Source of the DNA: Caballeronia sordidicola
GTDB taxonomy: Bacteria; Pseudomonadota; Gammaproteobacteria; Burkholderiales; Burkholderiaceae
DNA length: 54,547 bases
Assembly (NCBI RefSeq): GCF_002220365.1
Contig: NZ_MTHB01000247.1
Span: 1-54,547, forward strand
Direction: 5' to 3'
Within the stretch, counting starts at the first letter, position 1, and every line of letters starts with the position of its first letter. The notes below the pieces were generated by a model, which was not told the origin of the DNA, did no database searches, and saw nothing but the letters and a program-made list of their open reading frames with translations. This document shows positions 26,875 through 35,498 of the stretch, piece by piece. The position numbers were made by a program, and so were the translations under genes.

Positions 26875-28179
26875 CTACTTTATATCGGGTTTGACTTCTC
26901 TATAAAACGCAAGTGCGGCAATAGAAATCACATTAAAGATGAATACGTAGTATCCAGCAAACATGGGATCCCCGGTCCTCGCGATCAAAGCTGTCACTGC
27001 GAGTTGCGCAGTTCCGCCGAAGAGCGTGACGGCGACGGCGACAGCGGTGGCCGAGCCCGTAGCCCGCACGGACGTAGGGAACATTTCCATCAACAGAAGT
27101 AGAGTCGCTACCAGTCCCGAACTCAGACATGCAGTCATGAGGAAGACAACCACGATCACAATGCCGAGATTACTAGCGTGGCTCAATATGAAAAAGGCTG
27201 GCAAACACAACGCTGCGCTAAAGGCAGTTGCACCCATGACTAGCGGCTTCCGACAAGACATGCGGTCAACGAATCGGCCGCCGATGAATGCAACGACGGT
27301 TAGCGTCACGGATGAAACAGTTGCCGCGAGAAAGCCCGAAGCAGCAGGGAAATGCATTACCCGAGTAAGATAGCTCGGCATAAAAAAGACGACAACGTAC
27401 ATGGTTACGGACTGGCTCATCAGCACGAGAATCGCCGTGGCTAGATGTTTGCGGTGGTCGGTCAGCAATGCAACAATCTTGATGCGATGATCGGTCCCAT
27501 CCGCCGGTTCGCTCTCCGGCAGGTGGCGCCTGATGTAATAGCCTATGGGCGCGATCAATGTTCCAAGTAGAAAAGGAATACGCCATCCCCATTCAGCGAG
27601 TGACTCGGGGTTCATGAACTTTGAAAGCGAAAAGCCACATATTGCACCCAGGGTTGCAGCCGCGCCCTGGCTCACCATCTGCCAACTCACCATGTATCCG
27701 CGTCTGTTCCGTGCTGCGGACTCCATCAAATACGTTGTCGCCGCACCGACCTCGCCGCCCGCGGCGAACCCCTGCAACAACCGCCCGGCAAGCACAATAA
27801 AAGGCGCAGCTACACCAATACGATAATATTGAGGGCATAGCGCAATGGCGGCGGTTCCTACAGCCATCAAAAGAATACTCAACGTCATGCCAGAACGTCG
27901 CCCAACGCGATCGGCATACCCGCCGATCACAACCGCGCCGATCGGGCGAGCCAGAAAACCTGCCCCGAAGGTGCCGACCGCGAGCATCAATGACGTAAAT
28001 GGATCTTTCGCCGGAAAGAATGCGTGTCCGATGAAGCCAGCAAAAAAGCTAAAGACCGTAAAGTCGAAAATCTCCAACCCGTTCCCCAGTGCCGTCGAAA
28101 GAATCAGGCGGGTCTTGTTGGCGGGTTCTCCCGTGGCAGAGAGTAGGATCGCAGTTTCTCTTGCGGGGGCAGATATCAC
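26875..28179 (-). CDS. MFS metabolite:H+ symporter (MHS family)
   Basis: A 12-span major facilitator of about 434 residues. The signature NGLEIFDFTVFSFFAG lies in span 1, ARPIGAVVIGGYADRVGRRSGMTLSILLMAVGTAAIAL in the span 2-3 loop, and GRLLQGFAAGGEVGAATTYLMESA in spans 4-5, all characteristic of the MHS (ShiA/ProP-like) group. Members import organic acids or osmolytes with protons. The GTG at 28179 with GGAGA upstream is preferred because it gives the normal family length; the frame is open to 28284. It lies upstream of the porin and amidohydrolase genes. Confidence 0.92.
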   Translation of the reverse strand: MISAPARETAILLSATGEPANKTRLILSTALGNGLEIFDFTVFSFFAGFIGHAFFPAKDPFTSLMLAVGTFGAGFLARPIGAVVIGGYADRVGRRSGMTLSILLMAVGTAAIALCPQYYRIGVAAPFIVLAGRLLQGFAAGGEVGAATTYLMESAARNRRGYMVSWQMVSQGAAATLGAICGFSLSKFMNPESLAEWGWRIPFLLGTLIAPIGYYIRRHLPESEPADGTDHRIKIVALLTDHRKHLATAILVLMSQSVTMYVVVFFMPSYLTRVMHFPAASGFLAATVSSVTLTVVAFIGGRFVDRMSCRKPLVMGATAFSAALCLPAFFILSHASNLGIVIVVVFLMTACLSSGLVATLLLLMEMFPTSVRATGSATAVAVAVTLFGGTAQLAVTALIARTGDPMFAGYYVFIFNVISIAALAFYREVKPDIK

Positions 28180-28615
28180 TTCGGTGTCTCCGGTAGGCTT
28201 AAAGATACGATGATTAGCAATCCTTTGGGTTCTTATCGCTGCGGGACCCGTCAAGAGACGAACCTCCAAAATTCGGACCCGCAAGACGCTGTAACGCGCT
28301 CATCCATAGGCGAACATTGGTGCAGCCGAATTTACAGCGCAAATACTTTATTTTTATCATGATCAGCTTTGGTTATCTCCGGATCGGCGCGGGTCGCTCT
28401 TGCTAAGCTAGACGCTGGCGAGACCTTGTGAAGCCGTCGTTAGCGCTAGCGATATCCGTACCGACGTTGTTCGCGTCCGTTAATTCTGCTAGCGCCGAAG
28501 CACCCAGTTTCTTCTTGTACTGCGTATAACGAGTGGTGAATGCCGTGCCGGATCATTGGACGGACTGCCCTAAAACCAGATGTTTCTTTTTGCATGCGCA
28601 CATCAGGGCATAGTT
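28180..28615. other. Intergenic region with possible coding debris
   Basis: Between the transporter and the TipAS-like gene. A minus-strand stretch around 28440-28560 reads TTRYTQYKKKLGASALAELTDANN without a start and looks like a scrap of some gene, but no family is recognised. It should also contain the transporter promoter. Confidence 0.3.
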
Positions 28616-29197
28616 CCGAATCGACCGAACTCGTCGACCAAGTACGCGCATAAATGGACAGCGGCGTGCCGCACGAAAGAGAAGAAGCGCGCCCTTTCGA
28701 TTCGCTGGATGACGTTGCTTGAGCGTGACACGGACGGCGACCCGCGCCTGCTCGTCAAGCTGAACCTGATGCACGACAGCGAACCGTCGATGCAGGCGCA
28801 TATCGGTATTCCAACCCAGTTGCGCGATTATGTGCTGCGCGCCTTTAGCGAAAGCAAGCTGCTGATTTACGAAAAATATCTGTCGTCAGAGGTGATTCGC
28901 TTCATGCGTGCCAACTACGGCAAGCACGCCATGGATTGGCCGCAACTGATGGCCGACGTGCGCGACACGATCGACGCGATCGACGCGGGCATCGGACCAA
29001 ACACATCGCAAACAGGCGAGCTTGCGCGGCGCTGGCTTGATCTATTCAGAAGCTATGCGAGCGACGATCCGCGCACTCAAGCGAAGTCCCTCCACGCACT
29101 GCAAGCGGAGCCCGATTTGATCACCGGTACGTGCGTGGATGCTTCGTTGCTCGCGTTCGTGCGCGAAGCGACCGCGAACGCCGCGCAGCCGCTTTGA
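28616..29197 (+). pseudogene. TipAS-like effector domain of a MerR regulator, 5' truncated
   Basis: The frame from about 28640 reads KKRALSIRWMTLLERDTDGDPRLLVKLNLM, then an all-helical region and TGELARRWLDLFRSYASDDPRTQAKSLHALQAEPDLITGTCVDASLLAFVREA, which resembles the C-terminal ligand-binding half of MerR/TipA-type regulators. The N-terminal MerR helix-turn-helix and dimerisation helix are absent and the sequence before about 28636 does not encode them. Without its DNA-binding domain it is either a remnant or a stand-alone binding protein. Confidence 0.6.
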
Positions 29198-29207
29198 GGT
29201 GACATGC

Positions 29208-29240
29208 GGGGCCCGGGCGGCTTCAGTCGACCCGGGCCCC
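29208..29240 (+). terminator. GC-rich hairpin after the TipAS-like gene
   Basis: GGGGCCCGGG (29208-29217) and CCCGGGCCCC (29231-29240) form a perfect 10-bp stem with a 13-nt loop, 11 bp after the stop codon. No T tract follows, but stem strength and placement suggest a transcript end. Confidence 0.6.
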
Positions 29241-29422
29241 AATAGCTAACACACAGACGACTCTCGAGCGTTCCCGTGCACGCGAGCGAAGGTCTTGTGG
29301 AATCTCGAATTGCTAAATGTGCTGCGATTTTGGCTTTCAGGTAAAGACAGCACGCTTATGTCCGGCTCGTCTTCGTACATCTCGTCCATCCGCCAGCTCT
29401 TGACCACTTGGGCGATTTTGCC

Positions 29423-30891
29423 CTAATACTACTGTGTCATAAAACTCTGTGGAGTAGCGCAGCAATATGGGCATCTCTGTAATCGCCTGGAGATGTAGGC
29501 AGCAATTCGCCAGCGCAGCGTTGCGATCGAATCAGGTACGTGTCGCTGCATGCGCTGGGGAGCCGCGCGGGATATAGTCCGCGGGTAAGACAGGTGCACT
29601 GTGGATTTCGGAGTTTTTTTTACTGCCTTCATTGAGGCGCTGTGCGACGAGAAACCCATAGGTGGCAATGCACAGGGATGCGTGATGATGAAATCCACGC
29701 CACCCACGCCCCTCGAAGTGTCCAAGGCCAAACTCCTGCTTGAGATCCTGGTAGTCACGCTCAATGCGCCAGCGCATTTTGGCAACGTGAACGAGATGTT
29801 CGACAACCGTCTCTTTTGGCAACGTTGAAAGCCAGTATTTGGTTGGTTCGAGTTCGCCAACGGGCCACTCGATAAGCAGCCATTCTTCATCGCGCGGCGC
29901 AGCCCGCCAATAATCACGGTGGGAGGTCCGCACGCGCAACGCTGCAAAACGGGAACTTAGGGCGCTACGCGTGCCTTCGCGCCACGAAACCGTGTGATAG
30001 CAGGATAGTTCGAGCGCTAGTGCTAGGTCCTTGACTGCGACGGGATTATGTCCCGGTACCCGGCGTTGCAGGCTTCGTGGTCGGCCAGCCTTGCCGGTTG
30101 AGGTTTTGGCAGGCAGTGGGGCAAGGCCCGGTGGCCACACGCGAGTGCTCGACTGGATGCCCACGGCGTATTGCAGTCCGAGTTCACCAACGCCGTCACG
30201 AAACGCCGTGTCGTTTCCATAACCTGCGTCAGCCAGCACCACTGCGTTCGGCCCACCGCTTTGCCTTGCCTCACGCAACTGCGTGATGGCGATCTGCGGC
30301 TTGGTCGCAAAATCAATTTCCTCCGGCACACTAGCCTGCTGCCGTCTTGCCGGATCGTGCGCCCATTCCTGCGGCAAATAAAGCTGATAAGCGATGGGCA
30401 GGCTCGCCTCCCCGTTGGCTATCGACAGGCTCACGGCCACTTGGCAATTATCCTGTTTACCCAACTGCCCGCAGTATTGTCGCGCCACGCCAAACGAGTG
30501 TTTTCCCTTCTTTGGAAAGCCCGTGTCGTCGATGATCCAGTACAGCCCGTTTGACGGATCCATGTGCGGTAATACCCAGCGCCGGACCTGTTCGAGTAAT
30601 GCGGCGTCCGACCATTCGGACTTTGAAACGAAGTGATGCAGGGACTGGTGCCGCGCACTCACGCGATGAGGCTCGAGATAGGCTGCTAGTGGCTCGACAC
30701 TTTTACGCGCAATCGGCAGCATCAGCCCCTGACAATATCCCACCAGACCAGCGCGACGATCACTGTGTCCAATCGTGTCACATAAGTGTTCCAGGTACTC
30801 GTCGAACGATGTTTCCCAGTCCATCGCTTCCTCATAAAAAGGATGAAGACGCTCCTATAATGCCACGATTTTTATGACACAGTAGTACTAA
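29423..30891. mobile_element. IS701-family insertion sequence with CTAA target duplication
   Basis: The element runs from 29427 to 30887 (1461 bp). Its ends are the inverted repeat TACTACTGTGTCATAAAA, 18 bp perfect, and both sides carry CTAA (29423-29426 and 30888-30891), the 4-bp duplication expected for IS701. The sequence right of it, ACAGGCTGCTGAAA, looks like the end of an IS5-type element, so it landed at the edge of the neighbouring IS5 remnant. Confidence 0.95.
29532..30824 (-). CDS. IS701-family transposase
   Basis: A 430-residue DDE transposase, uninterrupted. Key regions: GYCQGLMLPIARKSVEPLAAYLEP, QSLHHFVSKSEWSD, then GLYWIIDDTGFPKKGKHSFGVARQYCGQLGKQDNCQVAVSLS with the first Asp, AVVLADAGYGNDTAFR with the second, and AKMRWRIERDYQDLKQEFGLGHFEGRGWRGFHHH with the catalytic Glu in the YREN-like helix. 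The element has intact ends, so it is likely functional. Confidence 0.95.
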   Translation of the reverse strand: MDWETSFDEYLEHLCDTIGHSDRRAGLVGYCQGLMLPIARKSVEPLAAYLEPHRVSARHQSLHHFVSKSEWSDAALLEQVRRWVLPHMDPSNGLYWIIDDTGFPKKGKHSFGVARQYCGQLGKQDNCQVAVSLSIANGEASLPIAYQLYLPQEWAHDPARRQQASVPEEIDFATKPQIAITQLREARQSGGPNAVVLADAGYGNDTAFRDGVGELGLQYAVGIQSSTRVWPPGLAPLPAKTSTGKAGRPRSLQRRVPGHNPVAVKDLALALELSCYHTVSWREGTRSALSSRFAALRVRTSHRDYWRAAPRDEEWLLIEWPVGELEPTKYWLSTLPKETVVEHLVHVAKMRWRIERDYQDLKQEFGLGHFEGRGWRGFHHHASLCIATYGFLVAQRLNEGSKKNSEIHSAPVLPADYIPRGSPAHAATRT

Positions 30892-31040
30892 CAGGCTGCT
30901 GAAATATCGGTCGTTGATGCGTTCGGGTGCATTACGACGGATGCTGGGGCTCGCACTTTTGAAACGCGGAAGACGTTTGCAGGCATTCCACGTTGCTCGC
31001 GAGTTCACGATATCGGTGTTACGCCATTGCTTATTGCCCC

Positions 31041-31700
31041 TCAGCCCGCAAGTGTGCGCATACGCGTCAAGTTGTAGCCGACCTGCGTCAGCACGAAGAG
31101 CTGGTCTACGCGTTCAAGTCCCCGATACATGACCTGGCGAATTCGTCCAACTGTCTTGCCCCATCCGAATACCTGCTCAATGCGCTTACGTTTTTGCTGG
31201 CTTACCGCGTAACCCGGCCAGCGCGTAGTTCGCTCGTCAATCGCTGAACCTCCGGGACGTCCATCGTTTTGCGCCACATGCGGCGTAACGCAATTCGCGC
31301 GACAACTGGCGACGAAGCCAGCAGCGTCGTAGTTCTTGTCCGCGCCGACCGTGATGGCGCGAGGCGCAACGCTCGCGACATCAGCAAGCATCTGCCCGGC
31401 CGCGTCGCGCTCGGCGGTGCCCGTCGCCAGAGTCACCTGTGCGTTGACCACCAGGCCGTGCCGGTTGTCGGTCAGTACATGCCCCATATAACAGAGCATC
31501 GCTCCAGTTCCCTTGCTCTTGCGAAACAGGCGCGCCTGCTCGTCAGTCGTGGATTGATGCGTCTCGTTACTGCGTTTCTGTCCGCGCCAATTGTCATTCG
31601 GCGCGGGCGGTTCGTCAGGAGGCGTGTCATCATCGTAGAACGCCTCAAGACGCTGGAACGTAGCGGTGCCTGCTCCGGTGGTTTGAAACAAAGGAAGTCC
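31041..31700 (-). pseudogene. IS5-family transposase, 3' fragment
   Basis: The minus strand encodes the C-terminal part of an IS5-type transposase: NDNWRGQKRSNETHQSTTDEQARLFRKSKGTGAMLCYMGHVLTDNRHGLVVNAQVTLATG, ITVGADKNYDAAGFV with the second Asp, and RKRIEQVFGWGKTVGRIRQVMYRG with the Glu. The N-terminal part is missing: the frame meets the hns upstream region at about 31695. Its right end is presumably ACAGGCTGCTGAAA near 30891, next to the IS701 copy. Confidence 0.85.
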
Positions 31701-31702
31701 AC

Positions 31703-32563
31703 ATGCGTACACTTGAACAAATCCAGGAAAAACTCGCAATACTGCAGAGTCAGGCTGAAAAACTCATCGCGCAGAAGTCCCAGATTGCGCTCGACAGCAT
31801 CCGCGCACTGATGCTGGAACACGGGCTCACCACTGAAGATATCGAGGCAAAGGCCAAAGACAAGCGCGAAGTAGCTGCATCCAAACGTGCAATCGTGAAA
31901 ACAGCGAGTGCATCTCCGACGAAGGATCTGCGCAAGGGACCGTTCCCCGTTAAGTACTTTGATCCCAAAACAGGGAAGTCATGGACCGGACGCGGTCGTG
32001 CACCGGCATGGCTCGCAACGACGAGAAGTAAAAACAAGTTTCTGGTTGATGGCGCGGCCACCCCGATCGAAACAGCAGGTAGCGCAGACGTCGCCACCAC
32101 ACCTGAAAGCTCGGCCAAGAAACCGTCCAGCGCCGCCGTGAAAAATTCAGCGGTGAAGAAGGCGGCGGCAAAGAGTACGTTGCCCGCTAAGTATCTGGAT
32201 CCGAAGACCGGAAAGACGTGGAGCGGCCGGGGCCCCGCGCCAGCATGGCTCGCCAATGCGCGAAACAAAAACCGTTTCCTGGTCGAAGGTGCAGAGCCGT
32301 CGAATTTTGGTGTGCCTGCGAAGAAGACACTCAAAGTTGCTAAGACTGCCAAAGCACCGAAATCTTCGGACGTGACCGTCGCGACGAAGAAAGCGGCGAA
32401 GAAAACAGCTGCAGCCAAGAAAGATCAATCTACTGGCTCACAGCCGCCAAAATATCTGGACCCCGTCACTGGCAAGACGTGGAGCGGACACGGCCCGGCA
32501 CCCGCTTGGCTTGCGGCCGTGGAGGACCGCAGCGTCTATCTCGTGAATCAGGACGCTGCATAA
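31703..32563 (+). CDS. H-NS-family nucleoid protein with three DNA-binding modules
   Basis: A 286-residue protein. Residues 1-65 are the H-NS oligomerisation region (MRTLEQIQEKLAILQSQAEKL..., Gln- and Leu-rich coiled coil). Three copies of the DNA-binding module follow at 82-115, 161-194 and 248-281, each with YxDPxTGKxWxGxGxAPAWLA; they are separated by Lys/Ala-rich, histone-H1-like linkers of about 45-55 residues. The third copy has His where the others have Arg in the GRG core. Relatives in Burkholderia usually carry one module at about 90-110 residues. AAGGAAG precedes the ATG. The IS5 fragment ends just upstream, so its native promoter may be lost or replaced. Confidence 0.9.
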   Translation: MRTLEQIQEKLAILQSQAEKLIAQKSQIALDSIRALMLEHGLTTEDIEAKAKDKREVAASKRAIVKTASASPTKDLRKGPFPVKYFDPKTGKSWTGRGRAPAWLATTRSKNKFLVDGAATPIETAGSADVATTPESSAKKPSSAAVKNSAVKKAAAKSTLPAKYLDPKTGKTWSGRGPAPAWLANARNKNRFLVEGAEPSNFGVPAKKTLKVAKTAKAPKSSDVTVATKKAAKKTAAAKKDQSTGSQPPKYLDPVTGKTWSGHGPAPAWLAAVEDRSVYLVNQDAA

Positions 32564-32692
32564 GCCAGCGCGCACTGATGCACAGTCTTGGAATGCGCTC
32601 TCGCTAACGAGCGCATACACGCGAGCTAACGCCGCTGCGTCAGGAGACGCGTATTTAGCTCCCAACCTTTCCTGGCATTTAAGGAGATCGCA

Positions 32693-32805
32693 ATGCCAAC
32701 CCTCGAACAGTCCAGGAAAGATGAAGAAATTGCAGGTACAAGCGGATGAGTTGATTACAAAATGGCTCAAGCGGCGGTCGACCAAATTCGAAAATTTTTG
32801 CCGTC
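32693..32805 (+). pseudogene. Decayed N-terminal fragment of a second H-NS-family gene
   Basis: The ATG at 32693, preceded by AAGGAG, starts MPTLEQ like the family. A frameshift then leads to KMKKLQVQADELITK, and another to AQAAVDQIRKF. These three pieces in sequence are the oligomerisation domain of an H-NS relative. No DNA-binding module follows. It is a broken tandem neighbour of the triple-module gene. Confidence 0.7.
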
Positions 32806-32841
32806 GTCGAAACCCCTGTCGGCTCAACGACCTGAAAGTGA

Positions 32842-33888
32842 TTGCCCGGTTTGACTGAGCACTGCTCGCCAGGGTCGGCCGAACCAAGGACACAACGTCG
32901 TATTGCAAAGCCTTCATGCAAAGCCGTGTCTAGCCCTCGCCGAAACGGCCAAATAGCAATTGTATTGTCTGACGGTTTCTCGCTACTCGACGTAGGTCTG
33001 GTAGCCGAGGTATGTCAGCAAGTCAATTTGGCGAAACAAGCCGAGCGTCCGGTGGGGATCGGCTCATCAGTAGTTTTGCTTTCCGCCCGAGGCGGTTATG
33101 TAAAGGACTCTTCATCGGTCGGCATACGGACAGATGCGCTCGATGAGCATTCAGGCCGCCGCTTCGATGGTGTTTTCATCATGCTCGGAAACGAGAGCGA
33201 CATCGCATTGACTGATTCGTCGATGATAGGACCGCTTCGCAAGTTGCTGTCGAACGCGAACACCGTGGAATGGAATGACCGGTCATCCCGATTGGTTGAG
33301 GCGACGGGATATCGGCGCCACTCTTCGTTCGGCATTAGCGATTCCGGCGCACAATATCAACGTCATTCCATCGGGGCGCGAGAGAGCACGCGGTTCGCAC
33401 GTCGCGATGCAAGCAGCCCGCTCGCTGCTGCACTGTCACTCATTCCGGAAAATCTGGGAATCGAAATTGCGCAGCGGATTACCCGCCACGTGACGTCGTC
33501 GAACCTGGATTTCCCCAGTGTGGAAACGGATGCATCTGACGAGATCGATGCGACGCACCGAGTGCAGAAAGCCGGACAATGGCTTCGTGAGAACTGCAAG
33601 CGTTCTATCTCGATTGCGCAAGCCGCGGAAGTGGCGGGGATGAGCGAGCGCAACTTTCTCCGCCGTTTCAAGGTTGAGACAGGGGTGACGCCGTCTGAGT
33701 ACTTGTTGAATGCGCGTTTCGAGATCACTTGCCACCTTCTTAAAAAGACGACGCTGCCGGTCGATAAAATCGCGCGTCGCTGCGGCCTGGGAAGTGGGGA
33801 ACGGCTCTCGCGTGTCTTCCGGCGCCGCATGTCGCTAACACCGAGCGAGTACCGCGCAGCGCACCGCGGACAGGTTGACGCCGAATAG
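32842..33888 (+). CDS. GlxA-like AraC-family regulator (copy 1)
   Basis: About 348 residues. The N-terminal half is a degenerate DJ-1/PfpI-like sensor (QIAIVLSDGFSLLDVGLVAEVCQQVNLA, VVLLSARGGYVKDSSSVGIRTD, FDGVFIMLG). The C-terminal half is an AraC-type double helix-turn-helix: SISIAQAAEVAGMSERNFLRRFKVETGVTPSEYLLNARFEITCHLLKKTTLPVDKIARRCGLGSGERLSRVFRRRMSLTPSEYR. The start is uncertain: TTG at 32842 is the farthest in-frame option and the sensor begins near residue 37. It shares architecture with the two regulators at 35.5 and 38.8 kb but is clearly more divergent. Confidence 0.85.
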   Translation: MPGLTEHCSPGSAEPRTQRRIAKPSCKAVSSPRRNGQIAIVLSDGFSLLDVGLVAEVCQQVNLAKQAERPVGIGSSVVLLSARGGYVKDSSSVGIRTDALDEHSGRRFDGVFIMLGNESDIALTDSSMIGPLRKLLSNANTVEWNDRSSRLVEATGYRRHSSFGISDSGAQYQRHSIGARESTRFARRDASSPLAAALSLIPENLGIEIAQRITRHVTSSNLDFPSVETDASDEIDATHRVQKAGQWLRENCKRSISIAQAAEVAGMSERNFLRRFKVETGVTPSEYLLNARFEITCHLLKKTTLPVDKIARRCGLGSGERLSRVFRRRMSLTPSEYRAAHRGQVDAE

Positions 33889-34106
33889 AAATCCAAAAGT
33901 CTTCGAACCATCGGGACGAGTAAGCGGTTGACTGCGCGGTTGACTGCGGCAACGCAACGCTGTGACGTCGGGCGTTCCTTGCGCACGCGTTCAGAAAAAT
34001 AAGCGAAGCACACCGGAGACAAATTGCCCCAGCACGCGAACTGACCTGAACTGCGTCGTGCTCGCGATATCCGATGTCCAATCTGAAACTGACCTGGAGC
34101 AAAGAG

Positions 34107-34352
34107 ATGGATAGTTTGCTGATATTGACGCTGTTCAAGAAGATGGCCGAAAACCCCAACTACGGCCAACGTCCGTCGGAAACGGTTGTTTCATTGGCGA
34201 GCGTTCTTGCTCGCACACACGGCATTGTCGGAGATAGCGACTGGGAAGCCATTGCATCTGCTGGAGCGTTACTGTGGCGAGTGCAGAAAGAGGAAATCGA
34301 AGCGTCTACGTTCCTCTCCGAACTCATGAGAACGATGAGACGCGCGCATTGA
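34107..34352 (+). CDS. Hypothetical small helical protein (81 aa)
   Basis: The ATG at 34107 follows GGAG at good spacing, preferred over the ATG at 34074. The product is MDSLLILTLFKKMAENPNYG... with SLASVLARTHGIVGDSDWEAIASAGALLWRVQKEEIEASTFLSEL, all helical and soluble, not assigned to a family. It lies between regulator copy 1 and galU and is convergent with galU. Confidence 0.6.
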   Translation: MDSLLILTLFKKMAENPNYGQRPSETVVSLASVLARTHGIVGDSDWEAIASAGALLWRVQKEEIEASTFLSELMRTMRRAH

Positions 34353-34440
34353 CGCAGTTCGGTCGTGGCGTGCCGGCGGACGTATTCATGCTCGCTGACC
34401 CGACCGACGAGGCATTTCGTGCGGAGATGCCTACGACTAG

Positions 34441-35322
34441 TCAAACATGCAAAGTCGACATGAACGCCGATAAATAGGCGTTGAAATCCTTAGCCACTTC
34501 CGGATGTCGCAGGGCGAATTCTACCGTCGCCTTCAGATAGCCCAGCTTGCTGCCGCAATCGAAACGCGTGCCGTGATACTTGTACGCGAGCACTTGTTCA
34601 TCAGCGAGCAATGACTGGATCGCGTCCGTCAGTTGCAGTTCGCCGCCGGCGCCCGGCTTCAATGCACGGATGTGATCGAAGATACGCGGCTTGAGCACAT
34701 ATCGCCCGACCACGCCCAGATTCGACGGTGCAACTTCAGGTTCCGGCTTTTCCACAATGCCCGACAGCTTGAAGATATCGCGTTCCCATTCTTTGCCATC
34801 GATCACGCCGTACGACATGGAATCCTGAGCCGGGATTTCCTCCACACCGATCACCGAGCTGTGATAGTGATCGAACACTTCGATCATCTGCGTCATCACC
34901 GGCGGCGTGCCGTACAACAAGTCATCCGCTAGAATCACGGCAAACGGGTTGTCGCCAACCATCTTTTCCGCGCATAACACGGCGTGACCCAGACCAAGCG
35001 CCTCGGCCTGACGCACATAAAAACAATCGACGTGGCTCGGCTTGATGCTGCGCACGAGGTCGAGCAGCTTTTGCTTGCCACGCGCTTCCAGTTCGGCTTC
35101 GATCTCATACGACTTGTCGAAGTGATCCTCGATCGCACGCTTGCTGCGGCCCGTCACGAAGATCATCTCCGTGATGCCGGCCGCCATGGCCTCTTCGACC
35201 GCGTACTGGATCAGCGGTTTGTCGACGACGGGCAGCATTTCCTTCGGGCTGGCCTTGGTCGCGGGGAGGAATCGGGTACCGAGACCCGCAACCGGGAAAA
35301 CCGCTTTCGTAACTTTTAGCAT
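34441..35322 (-). CDS. galU: UTP--glucose-1-phosphate uridylyltransferase
   Basis: A complete 293-residue GalU, which makes UDP-glucose from UTP and glucose 1-phosphate in the cytoplasm for LPS, capsule and exopolysaccharide synthesis. The nucleotide-binding start AVFPVAGLGTRFLPATKASPKEMLPVVDKPLIQYAVEEA is textbook, as are VRQAEALGLGHAVLCAE, FAVILADDLLY, VEKPEPEVAPSNLGVVGRYVL, GELQLTDAI and TRFDCGSKLGYLKA. In this setting it may be an extra copy dedicated to the surrounding polysaccharide-related genes. Confidence 0.97.
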   Translation of the reverse strand: MLKVTKAVFPVAGLGTRFLPATKASPKEMLPVVDKPLIQYAVEEAMAAGITEMIFVTGRSKRAIEDHFDKSYEIEAELEARGKQKLLDLVRSIKPSHVDCFYVRQAEALGLGHAVLCAEKMVGDNPFAVILADDLLYGTPPVMTQMIEVFDHYHSSVIGVEEIPAQDSMSYGVIDGKEWERDIFKLSGIVEKPEPEVAPSNLGVVGRYVLKPRIFDHIRALKPGAGGELQLTDAIQSLLADEQVLAYKYHGTRFDCGSKLGYLKATVEFALRHPEVAKDFNAYLSAFMSTLHV

Positions 35323-35498
35323 GGCCTTGAATGGGGTTTTGGCCCTCGCGTATAGGCGCTTGAGGGCATGTGGTCGAATTGGACTTCGATCAACACCTTA
35401 ACCTCGTGGGCCATCGCCTTACTGCCTAAATGCTGCGGCAATCGGACATTGGACTTTTCGGAGGTGCGTGTCGTCCTTCGCACCATACCCTTGCGAGC

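Noticed and set aside
31750..32418. 222-residue Ala/Phe-rich frame opposite the H-NS gene
   Set aside because: It is the complement of the Lys/Ala-rich linkers and modules; the apparent hydrophobic protein is an artefact.
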